Below are positions 38,509 to 47,356 of a DNA stretch of 64,000 bases, piece by piece. Positions within the stretch are counted from its first letter, which is position 1. Every line of letters begins with the position of its first letter. The notes below the pieces were generated by a model. The model had not been told where the DNA came from and did no database searches. It worked only from the letters and a program-made list of their open reading frames with translations. A program made the translations under genes and the position numbers. The stretch comes from Pseudoduganella rivuli (GTDB lineage Bacteria; Pseudomonadota; Gammaproteobacteria; Burkholderiales; Burkholderiaceae_D): NCBI RefSeq assembly GCF_009674485.1, contig NZ_WKJJ01000001.1:358265-422264 (forward strand). Direction: 5' to 3'.

Positions 38509-39090
38509 CGGCGACGGATGCCGCCATGCCGCCAGCAGCGCCCGCAGCGCGGACACGAAGGCCAGCGGCTGGTCGATCAGCACGGCGCTGTGTTCCCCGC
38601 GCACCATGGCCAGCGCGCAGGTGCCGCGCCGCAGCGACTCCGCCAGCGTTGGCTGGCGCGGACGAGCCAGCACCAGCGGATCGAATTTCCGGCGCCAGCC
38701 ACCGGCCACCTGGCGCATTGAATGGCGCGCGATGCATCCGAACAGGGCAACGTGCGGGCAAGGCTGTTGCGGCAACAGGCGGAAGCGCGCCATCGCCGCG
38801 GCCAGGCCGGGATACACGGCGACCGGCCGCACGGCCCGCGCCAGCGCACCGCTTTCCGTATCGGGGCTGTGCACGGGCGCATCGACCTCCACCACGCCGG
38901 CCAGCCGCGCGCCATGCTGCGCGGCCGCGACGATGGCGATCTGCCCGCCCAGGCTGTGGCCGGCCAGGAACGGGGCGCGCCTGCTCGACCGGCCGCTCAG
39001 CGACGAGCGGGCATGGCGCGCGTTTAATGCCTTGCTGGAACAGCGGGGCTCGTAGCCGGGATTCGTATCCGGGCACGCTATTCGGAGCAT
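38485..39090 (-). pseudogene. Truncated alpha/beta hydrolase
   Basis: The minus frame of ~200 residues has the nucleophile elbow APFLAGHSLGGQIAIVAA, then VEVDAPVHSPDTE and a C-terminal ALAMVRGEHSAVL with a plausible acid/His pair. The core strands and oxyanion HG motif that should come before the elbow are missing; the first ~38 codons have random composition. It ends next to a truncated gene start on the other strand. It is best read as a 5'-deleted hydrolase; a short but functional hydrolase is the less likely alternative. Confidence 0.55.
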
Positions 39091-39150
39091 GGATATGGTG
39101 CAGGCCAGCCCATGCCCGGGCGCGTAGCCGGCCAGGGATATCGTCTATTC

Positions 39151-41346
39151 CTACGCTGCCTTCCTGGTCAGTTGTGCCTGAAACGCGGGCGCCGTCATGG
39201 GCCGCCCGAACAGATATCCCTGGTAACGATGGCAGCCCAGCCGCTCCAGCAAGGCGCGCTGCGCTTCCGTTTCCACCCCTTCGGCGATGACGTCGAGCTT
39301 CAGGCTGCGCGCCATCGCGATGATGGTCAGGACAATGGCCTGGTCGTTACTGTCGGTTGCCAGGTCGTGCACAAAGGACTTGTCGATCTTCAATTGATCC
39401 AGCGGCAAGCGCTTCAGGTATTGCAGCGACGAATAACCGGTACCGAAATCATCGAGCGAAAACCGCACGCCTATCTCCTTCAGCGCACGCATGCTGCTGA
39501 TGGTTTCCTCGATGTTTTCAAGCAGCATGCCCTCCGTCAGTTCAATCTTCAGGCAGGCCGGATTGCAGCCATGCCGCTTTACCATCTCGTGCACCTCGCC
39601 GCAAAAGCCCGGTTGCTGGAACTGGCGCGCGCTGACATTAATCGCCAGCACCAGGCCACTGGTGGCGGCATCGGATTGCCAGGCATGCAACCGGGAGCAG
39701 GCTTGCTCCAGCACCCAGCGGCCCAGCGGTACGATCAATCCGGTTTCCTCGGCCAGCGGGATGAAACTGGACGGCGGCACCGATTGCCCATCGGGCCGGA
39801 TCCAGCGCAGCAGCGCTTCCGCGCCGGTCGGGCAACCGTGCTGGTCGACCTGCGGCTGGAAATACAATTCAAACTGGCCGCGTTCGAGCGCCAGCCGCAT
39901 TTCTCCCTCCAGCCTGGCGCGCGCACTGAGGCTGTCCTGCATGCCCTGGTCAAAGAAGCGCATGCCGTTGCGGCCAGACTGCTTGGCCTGGTACATCGCG
40001 ATGTCGGCCTGTTTCAGTACGTCTTCGGGCGTTCCCGGCCGCCCGTCATGGAACAGCGTGGCGCCGATGCTGGGTGTGCTGCGGCATTCGTGGATCCCCA
40101 ACTGGTAGGGTTCATTCAGCGCCGCCAGGATCTTGCCGGCCAGCGTTTCGGTTTGCGCCGCCGCTTCCCGCACGTGGCCGCTCATGCCCTCGACCAGCAC
40201 GACAAATTCATCGCCCCCCAGGCGCGCCACGGTGTCCCCCTGGCGCAGGCTGCCGTGCAGCCGGCCCGCGGCCTGCTGCAGCAACAGGTCGCCGATGTTG
40301 TGGCCCAGCGTGTCGTTGAGCGTTTTGAAGTTATCCAGGTCGATGAACATCAGCGCGCCGTAGCGGCCATTGGCAGCGCTGGCCGCCAGCGCCTGGCGCA
40401 GCCGGTCCAGCAACAGGCGGCGGTTGGGCAGGCGTGTCAACGGATCGAAAAACGCCAGGCTCTTGATTTCATCGTTGGCCGCCTTGCTGACGGTGATGTC
40501 GCTGAGCGATGCAACGTAATGGGTGACGCGGTCGGCGCCATCGGCGACCGCCGCGATGCTGAGGCGTTCCGGATACACTTCGCCGTTCTTGCGGCGGTTC
40601 CAGATTTCCCCCTCCCAGGCGCCCTTGCTGCCAATCGTGGCCCACATGTCCTTGTAAAAGGCGGCATCATGCCGCCCCGAACTGAGCATGCTGGGGCACC
40701 GCCCCACCACTTCGTCCGGCGCATAGCCGGTAATCGCGCAGAACGCCTGGTTGACACGCATAATCACGCCGTCGGCATTCGTCACCAACATGCCTTCCGG
40801 CGATTCAAACGCGATCGCCGCCACGCGCAGATCGGCTTCGGCCTGGCGCCGCTCCGTGATCTCGCTGTGTGCCACCACCAGGCCCTGGCAGCCATATGCG
40901 AGCGGCGTCACCGCCATGCTGAACCAGCGCTGTGGCGAACCCGCCATTGCATATTCCATTTGAAAGCCGGGCGCGCACCCTGCCAGCACCGACTGAATGC
41001 CGGCATATGCCGCCTCGGCATCTCCGGCTGCCGCCATTGTCTGGCCGCAGATCGTCATGTAATCAAGGCCGCCATAGCCCCCTGCGGCCGCGCCGGCAAA
41101 CTGGGCCCGCCACGCATGGTTGGCCGCTGCGATGGCGCCATGGGCGTCCAGCACCGCGACCTGGTCGGGCATGGCATCGAGAATAGCGCAGGCGAAACTG
41201 TTGCACGTGCCGTGCTCCGCCGTGGTTAACCGCGCAATGGCGCCCGCCGGACAATGGTGCGTGTCCACCGCCAGCGCGCCATAGGCGCACGGCGCCGGTA
41301 TCACCTGCGTGGCGCTGGCCAGCGCGGGGTTGAGAACTTGTGTCAT
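39151..41346 (-). CDS. PAS-PAS-GGDEF-EAL c-di-GMP enzyme
   Basis: The protein is 731 residues without membrane segments. Two PAS domains (about 50-165 and 170-290; FAIL-type core in VNQAFCAITGYAPDEVVG) precede a GGDEF domain with intact RLGGDEF and an EAL domain with AEALLRW, KIELTEG, DDFGTGYS, KIDKSFV, EGVET and QGYLFGRP. Both output sites look intact, so the net activity cannot be told. It is divergent from fnr and its promoter carries an FNR box at the exact class II position, so its expression should rise when oxygen falls. PAS domains may add redox or oxygen sensing. Confidence 0.92.
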   Translation of the reverse strand: MTQVLNPALASATQVIPAPCAYGALAVDTHHCPAGAIARLTTAEHGTCNSFACAILDAMPDQVAVLDAHGAIAAANHAWRAQFAGAAAGGYGGLDYMTICGQTMAAAGDAEAAYAGIQSVLAGCAPGFQMEYAMAGSPQRWFSMAVTPLAYGCQGLVVAHSEITERRQAEADLRVAAIAFESPEGMLVTNADGVIMRVNQAFCAITGYAPDEVVGRCPSMLSSGRHDAAFYKDMWATIGSKGAWEGEIWNRRKNGEVYPERLSIAAVADGADRVTHYVASLSDITVSKAANDEIKSLAFFDPLTRLPNRRLLLDRLRQALAASAANGRYGALMFIDLDNFKTLNDTLGHNIGDLLLQQAAGRLHGSLRQGDTVARLGGDEFVVLVEGMSGHVREAAAQTETLAGKILAALNEPYQLGIHECRSTPSIGATLFHDGRPGTPEDVLKQADIAMYQAKQSGRNGMRFFDQGMQDSLSARARLEGEMRLALERGQFELYFQPQVDQHGCPTGAEALLRWIRPDGQSVPPSSFIPLAEETGLIVPLGRWVLEQACSRLHAWQSDAATSGLVLAINVSARQFQQPGFCGEVHEMVKRHGCNPACLKIELTEGMLLENIEETISSMRALKEIGVRFSLDDFGTGYSSLQYLKRLPLDQLKIDKSFVHDLATDSNDQAIVLTIIAMARSLKLDVIAEGVETEAQRALLERLGCHRYQGYLFGRPMTAPAFQAQLTRKAA

Positions 41347-41376
41347 GGAGCCACCTCGTCAGAATCGGATGGGGAA

Positions 41377-41425
41377 TGCCAGAAAGATACTGATCTATAT
41401 CAATAAAAAGATTGATATACATCAA
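41377..41425 (-). promoter_or_regulatory. FNR-dependent class II promoter of the PAS-GGDEF-EAL gene
   Basis: A perfect box, TTGATatacATCAA, lies at 41412-41425. With its centre at -41.5 the -10 is TATCTT (41389-41384, 4-5 of 6 consensus bases) and the start is near 41377, 30 bp before the ATG. Confidence 0.8.
41390..41403. promoter_or_regulatory. Second FNR box overlapping the -10 region of the same promoter
   Basis: CTGATctatATCAA differs from the FNR consensus at one base. It lies just upstream of the -10 of the PAS-GGDEF-EAL promoter, where bound FNR would block rather than help polymerase. It may tune or limit expression. Confidence 0.55.
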
Positions 41426-41481
41426 AAAATTGCGACGACCGGCTGCGCCGTCGGTATTTAACACACGCCTCACGGAAAATA

Positions 41482-41530
41482 TTGATCTGGATCATGTGTT
41501 TTTTTGTTCCATCTCGCTAAGCTGGCACTT
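41482..41530 (+). promoter_or_regulatory. FNR box upstream of fnr (autoregulation)
   Basis: TTGATctggATCAT at 41482-41495 has one mismatch. Class II spacing gives a weak -10 (TAAGCT, 41518-41523) and a start near 41530, 27 bp before the fnr ATG. Confidence 0.65.
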
Positions 41531-41556
41531 CTATCATTAAAGTTGCCATCAATATA

Positions 41557-42294
41557 ATGAGCCCCGCCTCCGACGGCACGCAACAAACTTGCCGAAACTG
41601 CACATGGCGCCAGCGCTGCCTGCCTGCCGGACTGGAGGGAGACGCGCTGGACCGCTTCGAGCGGACGGTTGCACGCCGCATAGGCCTTGAACGCAATGGG
41701 CGGCTGTTCAATGGCGGCGACCGCTTCGAACTGCTGTATGCGATACGGACGGGAGAGTTCAAGACCGAGTGCGCAGCCGGCAACGGCATGCAGGTCACCA
41801 GCTTCGGCATGCCGGGTGATTTGCTGGGGATGGATGGCGTCGGCACAGGGCACCATTGCGGCAATGCCATCGCGCTGGCCAATAGCGTGGTGTGCGTCCT
41901 GCCCTACGCCGATCTTTCGGCCGCCATGAACGGGCAACCGGCATTGATGCGCCAGTTCCACGCCGTGCTCGGGCGCGAGCTCGCGCGCCAGCAAGCCATG
42001 ATGCTGATGCTCGGCCACGCCCGGGCGACTCAGCGGATGGCGACCTTCCTGCTGGATATGCGTGACCGCTATACGGAGCATGGCGAGAGGCCGCGCATGT
42101 TCAAGTTAAGCATGTCCCGCGAAGATATCGGTACTTATCTGGGATTGACCACGGAAAGCGTCAGTCGCCTGCTGTCGGCATTCCGCCAGTCGGGTCTGCT
42201 GCAAGTCAACAACCGCGCCATCGAGTTGTGTGATGAAACACGGCTGCGGGAAATGGCGGAGAATGGCGAGCCGCCATTGCTGCCGGCGACGTAA
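41557..42294 (+). CDS. fnr: FNR/ANR oxygen-responsive transcriptional regulator
   Basis: The protein is 245 residues. The N-terminus has the cluster motif C-x2-C-x5-C (Cys12, Cys15, Cys21 in CRNCTWRQRC). The fourth ligand is Cys113 in SVVCVLPY, aligned with Cys122 of E. coli FNR, so a [4Fe-4S] cluster should form. The C-terminal helix-turn-helix is REDIGTYLGLTTESVSRLLSAF; the E-SVSR recognition helix is the type that reads TTGAT. It activates genes when oxygen is low and the cluster drives dimerisation. The many TTGAT-N4-ATCAA boxes in this window are its expected targets, including one before its own gene. Confidence 0.95.
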   Translation: MSPASDGTQQTCRNCTWRQRCLPAGLEGDALDRFERTVARRIGLERNGRLFNGGDRFELLYAIRTGEFKTECAAGNGMQVTSFGMPGDLLGMDGVGTGHHCGNAIALANSVVCVLPYADLSAAMNGQPALMRQFHAVLGRELARQQAMMLMLGHARATQRMATFLLDMRDRYTEHGERPRMFKLSMSREDIGTYLGLTTESVSRLLSAFRQSGLLQVNNRAIELCDETRLREMAENGEPPLLPAT

Positions 42295-42469
42295 GGCACG
42301 GGGCCGGTGCTTGTCGGCGGCAAACCGTGCGCGGCGCTCCAGCTTACACCGATACCAGCGCCGCACGATACACACATTGCCACAATCAGACGCCGAGGCA
42401 AATAAACAATTCGTCTAAAAGAGCATGGCCTAGCATGGGATGACCTCATATCCACCAAGGGAGGCATCC

Positions 42470-43585
42470 ATGCCATACGTCTCACGTTTATCGGTCGTTG
42501 CAGTGTTTTTATGTGGAACGGCCTGTGCCGCGGCAGCGGCCCCGCCGCGTTACCGCGTGACCATCCTCGACACGATGCATGGCGAGGCAGTCGCCATCAA
42601 CAATGCCGGCGATATTGCGGGCAATCTATGGGATAGCCTGGGTAACGGGCGTGCTGTCGGCTGGTTCGGCGGCAGCAAACAAGTCTTGCCCGCTCTGTTC
42701 GAAAGCGCCACGTCGATCAGTTCGAAAGGCCATATCGGCGGTTACAGCACGACGTATTCCGATGGCGGCGGCCTCTTTTCGTCGTCGAGTGGCCTGGTTT
42801 ATTACCGCGGCAACACGACCGGCGTGCCGGAGGCGTTCTCGATCGGCGATGCCGATGCGCCGTGGTACACCTACAGCAGGGTGATCGGCGTCAACGGCGC
42901 CGGCTGGGTGCTGGCCCACGGCGCCGCGAACAGCGGCAGCGGTCCCTACCTGGCGGGTGGCGGGTCGGTCAACATATTGCCCCTGGTCTCAGCCTACGCC
43001 ATCAACGACCAGGGCCAGGTGGCGGGCTGGGGCTATAACGCGCAGGCGCAGGCCGAAGCCATGCTGTATGCAGGCGGCCAGGTCACCGGTCTGGGTACTT
43101 TGCCGGGCGACAGGTACAGCGCCGCCATGGACGTGAACGAGAACGGGGTAGCGGTCGGCTTTACGGAAAGCCTCGATGCATCGGGCTACACGCATAAACG
43201 TTCGTTCATTTACATGAATGGTCAAATGACGGCGCTGGGCAATCTGGCCAGCGACAACACCGCGGTGGCGCTCAACAACCTGGGCATGGTGCTGGGCTAT
43301 TCCAGCGTCCAGAGCTCGAGCGGCACCATGCGCATCCCTTACCTGTACCAGGATGGCGCGCAATATGACCTGGGCAGCCTGGTGACGGACCCTAACTGGC
43401 ACGTCGCCGACGTATCCGATATCAACGACAGCGGCATGATCGTGGGACAGGCGTGCAATCTTGCCGGCTGCTATGCCGCATTATTGACACCGGTGCCGGA
43501 ACCGGCCGCGTATGCGATGTTGTTGGCTGGCCTGGGGTGGCTCGGATGGCGCCGCCCCCTCCCACTTCGCACCGCAGTTCGCTGA
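42470..43585 (+). CDS. PEP-CTERM exported protein with HAF repeats
   Basis: The protein is 371 residues. It has a signal peptide (MPYVSRLSVVAVFLCGTACAAAAA), several HAF-type repeats of the form LGTLPGDRYSAAMDVNENGVAVGFT, and a C-terminal sorting signal: VPEPAAYAMLLAGLGWLGWRR. Such proteins are cut and sorted by an exosortase and usually linked to exopolysaccharide or biofilm. The exosortase itself is not in this window. The start has CCAAGGGAGGCATCC upstream; the longer frame to 42440 lacks support. Confidence 0.9.
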   Translation: MPYVSRLSVVAVFLCGTACAAAAAPPRYRVTILDTMHGEAVAINNAGDIAGNLWDSLGNGRAVGWFGGSKQVLPALFESATSISSKGHIGGYSTTYSDGGGLFSSSSGLVYYRGNTTGVPEAFSIGDADAPWYTYSRVIGVNGAGWVLAHGAANSGSGPYLAGGGSVNILPLVSAYAINDQGQVAGWGYNAQAQAEAMLYAGGQVTGLGTLPGDRYSAAMDVNENGVAVGFTESLDASGYTHKRSFIYMNGQMTALGNLASDNTAVALNNLGMVLGYSSVQSSSGTMRIPYLYQDGAQYDLGSLVTDPNWHVADVSDINDSGMIVGQACNLAGCYAALLTPVPEPAAYAMLLAGLGWLGWRRPLPLRTAVR

Positions 43586-43605
43586 AGCGGTGCATGCCGA
43601 CATAG

Positions 43606-44406
43606 TTAGCCGACGTCGCCCGGAAGCGTGTCCGCCACCACGTCATTGCGCAACACGCCGATGCCGGCGATCTCCACCTCGATGCGGTCGCCCACCTGGA
43701 TCGGACCGACGCCGGCCGGCGTGCCCGTCATGATCATATCGCCCGGCAGCAAGGTCAAATGCCGGCTCAGATAAGCAATCAGGTACGGCACTGAAAACAG
43801 CAGGTCCGCCGTATTGCCGTCCTGGCGCACCACGCCATTGACGCGGGTGACGATGCGCAGGCAGGAAGGGTCGAGCCCGGTGACGATGGCGGGTCCCAAT
43901 GGGGCGAACGTGTCGTAGCCCTTCCCCGCCATCAGGCATCCGAATTCGCTTTCGCGCCGTTGCAGCACGCGATCGCTGATGTCATTGCCACAGGTATAAC
44001 CCAGCACATAATCCAACGCGTCCGCCTCGGCCACATGGCGCGCCCGCTTGCCGATGACCACCACCAGTTCGCCCTCAAAGTGGATATTCTCGCCCCAGGA
44101 CGGATACACGATCGCGTCATCGGGACCGATCACGGCGGTGCTGGGCTTCATGAACAGGATCGGCAACGACGGCGTTTTCTTGCCGACTTCCTGCGAATGC
44201 GCCACGTAGTTATAGCCAAGGCCGAAGACACGCGGCATCGCCACCGGTGTCAGGATGCGCACCGCGTCCGGCGCGTCGCGCACGCCGCTGCGGCGCAGCC
44301 CCTCAAACGGCCCGGACTCCAGCCGGGCGATGCCGCCCCCCTCCTCAACGATTCCGTAATAAACCTGCTGTTGCAGCGCATACCTGATGATGTGCATCGA
44401 TGCCAT
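43606..44406 (-). CDS. Fumarylacetoacetate hydrolase-family protein
   Basis: The protein is 266 residues. It has the FAH core: VFGLGYNYVAHSQEVG, the metal-binding acidic cluster in HFEGELVVVIGKRAR, GYTCGNDISDR and DMIMTGTPAGVGPIQVGD. Family members hydrolyse or decarboxylate ring-cleavage products such as 2-hydroxyhepta-2,4-dienedioate or act as acylpyruvases. The start at 44406 has CAGGGATCGCC upstream. It is divergent from the ABC operon; its -10 lies inside a perfect LacI-type palindrome, so it belongs to the same regulon as that operon. Confidence 0.9.
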   Translation of the reverse strand: MASMHIIRYALQQQVYYGIVEEGGGIARLESGPFEGLRRSGVRDAPDAVRILTPVAMPRVFGLGYNYVAHSQEVGKKTPSLPILFMKPSTAVIGPDDAIVYPSWGENIHFEGELVVVIGKRARHVAEADALDYVLGYTCGNDISDRVLQRRESEFGCLMAGKGYDTFAPLGPAIVTGLDPSCLRIVTRVNGVVRQDGNTADLLFSVPYLIAYLSRHLTLLPGDMIMTGTPAGVGPIQVGDRIEVEIAGIGVLRNDVVADTLPGDVG

Positions 44407-44453
44407 GGCGATCCCTGAAAGTATGTTTAAGCGATTGTAATTGCCCTTTGTAT

Positions 44454-44487
44454 TGCTAACGTTAGCATTCATTTTACAGCGCGTCAA
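44454..44487 (-). promoter_or_regulatory. Promoter and LacI-type operator of the FAH gene
   Basis: On the minus strand TTGACG (44487-44482), a 17-bp spacer and TAACGT (44464-44459) form a promoter. The -10 is inside TGCTAACGTTAGCA (44454-44467), a perfect palindrome with the central CG typical of LacI-family operators. Binding would block transcription. Confidence 0.8.
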
Positions 44488-44547
44488 GAATTTCCAGGTA
44501 ACGCCCATGGCTCCTCATGCTCCTTGAACTGCAGGCGAAATTTGCTG

Positions 44548-44594
44548 TTGACAAGCAACCGCCAATCTTGCAAGAATGTGTGCAAACGTTAGCA
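44548..44594 (+). promoter_or_regulatory. Promoter and LacI-type operator of the ABC/catabolic operon
   Basis: TTGACA (44548-44553), an 18-bp spacer and AAGAAT (44572-44577) form a good promoter. The palindrome TGCAAACGTTAGCA (44581-44594, 13 of 14 matches) covers the start site, as in classic repression. Confidence 0.82.
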
Positions 44595-44613
44595 AACAAA
44601 AAGGAGACCAAGC

Positions 44614-44724
44614 ATGAAACACACCCAACGTCCCGCCTGGCAGCACCCGGGCGGCCCAGCGTCCGGCGCCTCACCCGCCGGCGCCGCCGCCCGCGCGCCC
44701 CGCGTTTGCGAGGAAATATCATGA
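44614..44724 (+). CDS. Possible 36-residue leader peptide upstream of livH
   Basis: The frame starts MKHTQRPAWQHPGG after an excellent ribosome site (AAAAAGGAGACCAAGC) and ends in a TGA that overlaps the livH start (ATGA). It is rich in Ala, Pro and Gly and has no domain or signal peptide. It may be a leader that couples translation to livH, or the end of a gene cut down by deletion. Confidence 0.45.
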   Translation: MKHTQRPAWQHPGGPASGASPAGAAARAPRVCEEIS

Positions 44725-45569
44725 GCCTGACTTTGCTGGCCCAGTCCGCATTGGGTGGAATGCTGCATGGCGGCATCTACGCATTGCTGGCGCTCGGCCT
44801 CAGCCTGAGCTGGGGCCTGTTACGCCTCGTGAATCTGAGCCATTTCGCACTGGCGTTCCTGGGCGCCTACCTGGCCTATCACTGCGGCACCACTTTCGGA
44901 TGGCCGATCTGGCTGTCCGCGCTGGTCATCCCGCCGGTCTTTTTCATCGGCGGCCTGGCGCTGCATGCGCTGCTGGTGCGCTTCCAGGTCAGCGAATTCG
45001 CCTCGATGCTGGTGACCTTCGGCGTCACGATCCTGATTGAATCGCTGATCCAATGGATCTGGTCGGCCGATTTCCGAACTTACGAGACGCCCTATGCGCA
45101 GGAATCGCTGCGCCTGGGGCCGCTGTTCGTACCGGTACTGGAACTGCTGGCCTTTACCTGTGCCGCCGTGCTGGCCACCGCCGCCTGGCTGGGACTGAAC
45201 AAGACGTCGTGGGGCAAAGCCCTGCGCGCCGCCGCGCACGACGGCGCCATCGCGGCCGCCTTCGGCATCAATGCGCGCCGCCTGTCTTACCTGCTGGCCG
45301 GCCTGTGCGCCGCGTCGGCCGGCATTGCCGGCATCTTTATCGCCCTCACGTCGACCCTGGCGCCGTCACAGATCGAAGCGTGGATCGGCGTGGTATTTGC
45401 CGTGGTGATTATCGGCGGCCTGGCCAATCCGGTCGGCGCGCTGCTGGCGGGCATGCTGATCGGCGTGTCCGAAGCCATCACCATGGCCGCCGTCAATCCG
45501 GCCTGGGCGCCGCTGGTGGCGTTCTCCATCCTGATCATCCTTTTGCTGTGGAAACCAAAATGGCTCTGA
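44721..45569 (+). CDS. Branched-chain-type ABC transporter permease (LivH-like)
   Basis: The protein is 282 residues with about eight membrane helices. It has the LivH patterns GGIYALLALGLSLSWGLLRLVNLSHFA and VVIIGGLANPVGALLAG (read in parts). It forms one half of the inner-membrane channel with the permease part of the next gene. The start has GCGAGGAAATATC upstream and overlaps the leader ORF. The family imports branched-chain amino acids, but in catabolic operons often carries aromatic acids or other carboxylates; the neighbours favour the latter. Confidence 0.92.
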   Translation: MSLTLLAQSALGGMLHGGIYALLALGLSLSWGLLRLVNLSHFALAFLGAYLAYHCGTTFGWPIWLSALVIPPVFFIGGLALHALLVRFQVSEFASMLVTFGVTILIESLIQWIWSADFRTYETPYAQESLRLGPLFVPVLELLAFTCAAVLATAAWLGLNKTSWGKALRAAAHDGAIAAAFGINARRLSYLLAGLCAASAGIAGIFIALTSTLAPSQIEAWIGVVFAVVIIGGLANPVGALLAGMLIGVSEAITMAAVNPAWAPLVAFSILIILLLWKPKWL

Positions 45570-47356
45570 CCCGAAATCCCGCACTGGCTGCCACGGCTGC
45601 CATCGGCGTGCTGGCGGCGCTGCTGGCGCTGCCCTATGCCGGCCTGACTGACTTTTACCTGTCGTACCTGTATGTGGTGTTCTTCTGGATCGCGCTGGCC
45701 ACCAGCTGGGGCATCCTGAGCGGCTACGCCGGCTACTGGAGCTTTGGCCATGCCGCCTTCTTTGGCGCCGGCATGTACACCACCTCGACCCTAGCCGGCA
45801 AGCTGGGCCTGCCATTCCTGCTGACGGTGCCGGCCGCCGCCGCCATTGCTGCATTGCTGGCCTGCGTCATCGGCCTGGTGGTGTTCCGCATCCACAGCCT
45901 GCGTGCCGAATTCTTCGCGCTGCTGACGCTGTCGGTCACCTATGTCCTGGCCGCGCTGATTTCCAACACCGCGCTCGATGGCGGCGCCGGCGTCTACCTC
46001 AGCCATGTTGAACTGCCCACGTTCGGCACGTCGGTACCCGGCGCGATCTATTTGATGGGATTGCTGCTGGCAGTGTCCGCACTGGCGATTTCCCGCTGGG
46101 TGCTGCACTCGCGCCTGGGCGCCGGCTTGCTGGCGATCCATGACGACGAGGATGTCGCCGAGGTCAAGGGCGTGCCAACGCTGCGCTACAAGCTGGCCGC
46201 CTTTGCTATTTCGTCGGCGCTGGCCGGGGCCGCCGGCGCGATCCAGGCCGGCTACGTTGGCTACGTTACCGTGGGCGAAACCTTTTCCATTACCGTGCCG
46301 CTGTACGTGGTCTTGATGAGCATACTGGGCGGCGCGCGGCACTGGGCCGGTCCGGCCGTGGGCGCCACGCTGATCACGGTCGCGCTGAGTTCGGTGGTGG
46401 GCGGCGCCCATGCCGAACTGGGCCGTGCCGGCGTGGCGCTGGGCTTGATCGTCGTGATCCTGGTGCTACCGCAAGGCATCGTTCCCGCCGTGCTGCGCCG
46501 GCTGGCCAGGCGCTCCGTGGCAGCGGCGGCGGAAGCGGCCCCCGATGCCGGGCTCCCCGCGCAGCCGGCTTCGGGCAAGCTGATCAACCTGGTGCCGCCA
46601 CCGCCCCCCGTTACCGGCAGTGGACGGGTCTTGCTGGAATGCCAGGGCGTCGCCAAATCCTTCGGTGGCATCCGCGCCCTGCGCGGCGTCGACTTGCAGG
46701 TCAAGGAAGGTGAAATCCTGGCGCTGGTCGGTCCCAACGGTTCCGGCAAATCCACGTTGATCAACATGATCAGCGGGCACTTTGCCTTGTCCGGCGGCGC
46801 GATCCTGATGGATGGCGCCACCATTTCCGGCCTGCCGCCGCATGCCATTGCCAGCCGTGGCATCGCCCGCACTTACCAGATCCCGCGCCTGTTCGACCAT
46901 CTCACGGTGCTGGAAAACGTCCGCCTGTGCGCCGCCTTCGGCTACCGCGCCGACGATGCCGACTGCAGCCCTGAAGCAGTGGCCCGGCAGTGGCTGGCGT
47001 TCACCGGCCTGGCCGACAAGGCCGACCTGCTGCCGCCCGCGCTGAACCTGCATGAACGCAAGTTCGTCGAATTCGCACGCGCCCTGGCGGCCCGCCCGCG
47101 CCTGCTGTTGCTGGACGAAGTGCTGTGCGGATTGACGCCGACCGAAGTCGACCAGGCGGTCGCCATGATCCAGAAAATCCGCGCCGGCGGCACCACCATC
47201 GTGTTCGTCGAACACTTGATGCGCGCCGTGGTGGCGCTCGCCGACCGGGTCGCCGTACTGGACCAGGGCATCTTGCTGGCACTGGGTCCGCCGCGCGAAA
47301 CCATGCAAAACCCGACCGTCATCCGTGTCTACCTGGGAGCCAGCCATGCTGCTTGA
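45560..47356 (+). CDS. Fused LivM-LivG: ABC permease plus ATPase in one chain
   Basis: The protein is 598 residues. Residues 1-~305 are a LivM-type permease (SGYAGYWSFGHAAFFGAGMY). A proline-rich linker (~340-350, VPPPPPV) joins a LivG-type ATPase with Walker A GPNGSGKST, a signature region LNLHERK instead of LSGGQ, and Walker B LLLLDEV. The altered signature is seen in part of the LivG family and need not mean loss of activity. The gene overlaps livH by 10 bp and livF by 11 bp. With LivF it should form an asymmetric importer. Confidence 0.92.
   Translation: MALTRNPALAATAAIGVLAALLALPYAGLTDFYLSYLYVVFFWIALATSWGILSGYAGYWSFGHAAFFGAGMYTTSTLAGKLGLPFLLTVPAAAAIAALLACVIGLVVFRIHSLRAEFFALLTLSVTYVLAALISNTALDGGAGVYLSHVELPTFGTSVPGAIYLMGLLLAVSALAISRWVLHSRLGAGLLAIHDDEDVAEVKGVPTLRYKLAAFAISSALAGAAGAIQAGYVGYVTVGETFSITVPLYVVLMSILGGARHWAGPAVGATLITVALSSVVGGAHAELGRAGVALGLIVVILVLPQGIVPAVLRRLARRSVAAAAEAAPDAGLPAQPASGKLINLVPPPPPVTGSGRVLLECQGVAKSFGGIRALRGVDLQVKEGEILALVGPNGSGKSTLINMISGHFALSGGAILMDGATISGLPPHAIASRGIARTYQIPRLFDHLTVLENVRLCAAFGYRADDADCSPEAVARQWLAFTGLADKADLLPPALNLHERKFVEFARALAARPRLLLLDEVLCGLTPTEVDQAVAMIQKIRAGGTTIVFVEHLMRAVVALADRVAVLDQGILLALGPPRETMQNPTVIRVYLGASHAA

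Noticed and set aside
41521..41550. A sigma-54 (-24/-12) promoter candidate near TGGCAC before fnr
   Set aside because: The downstream TTGC lies too far from TGGCAC; the required spacing is not met.
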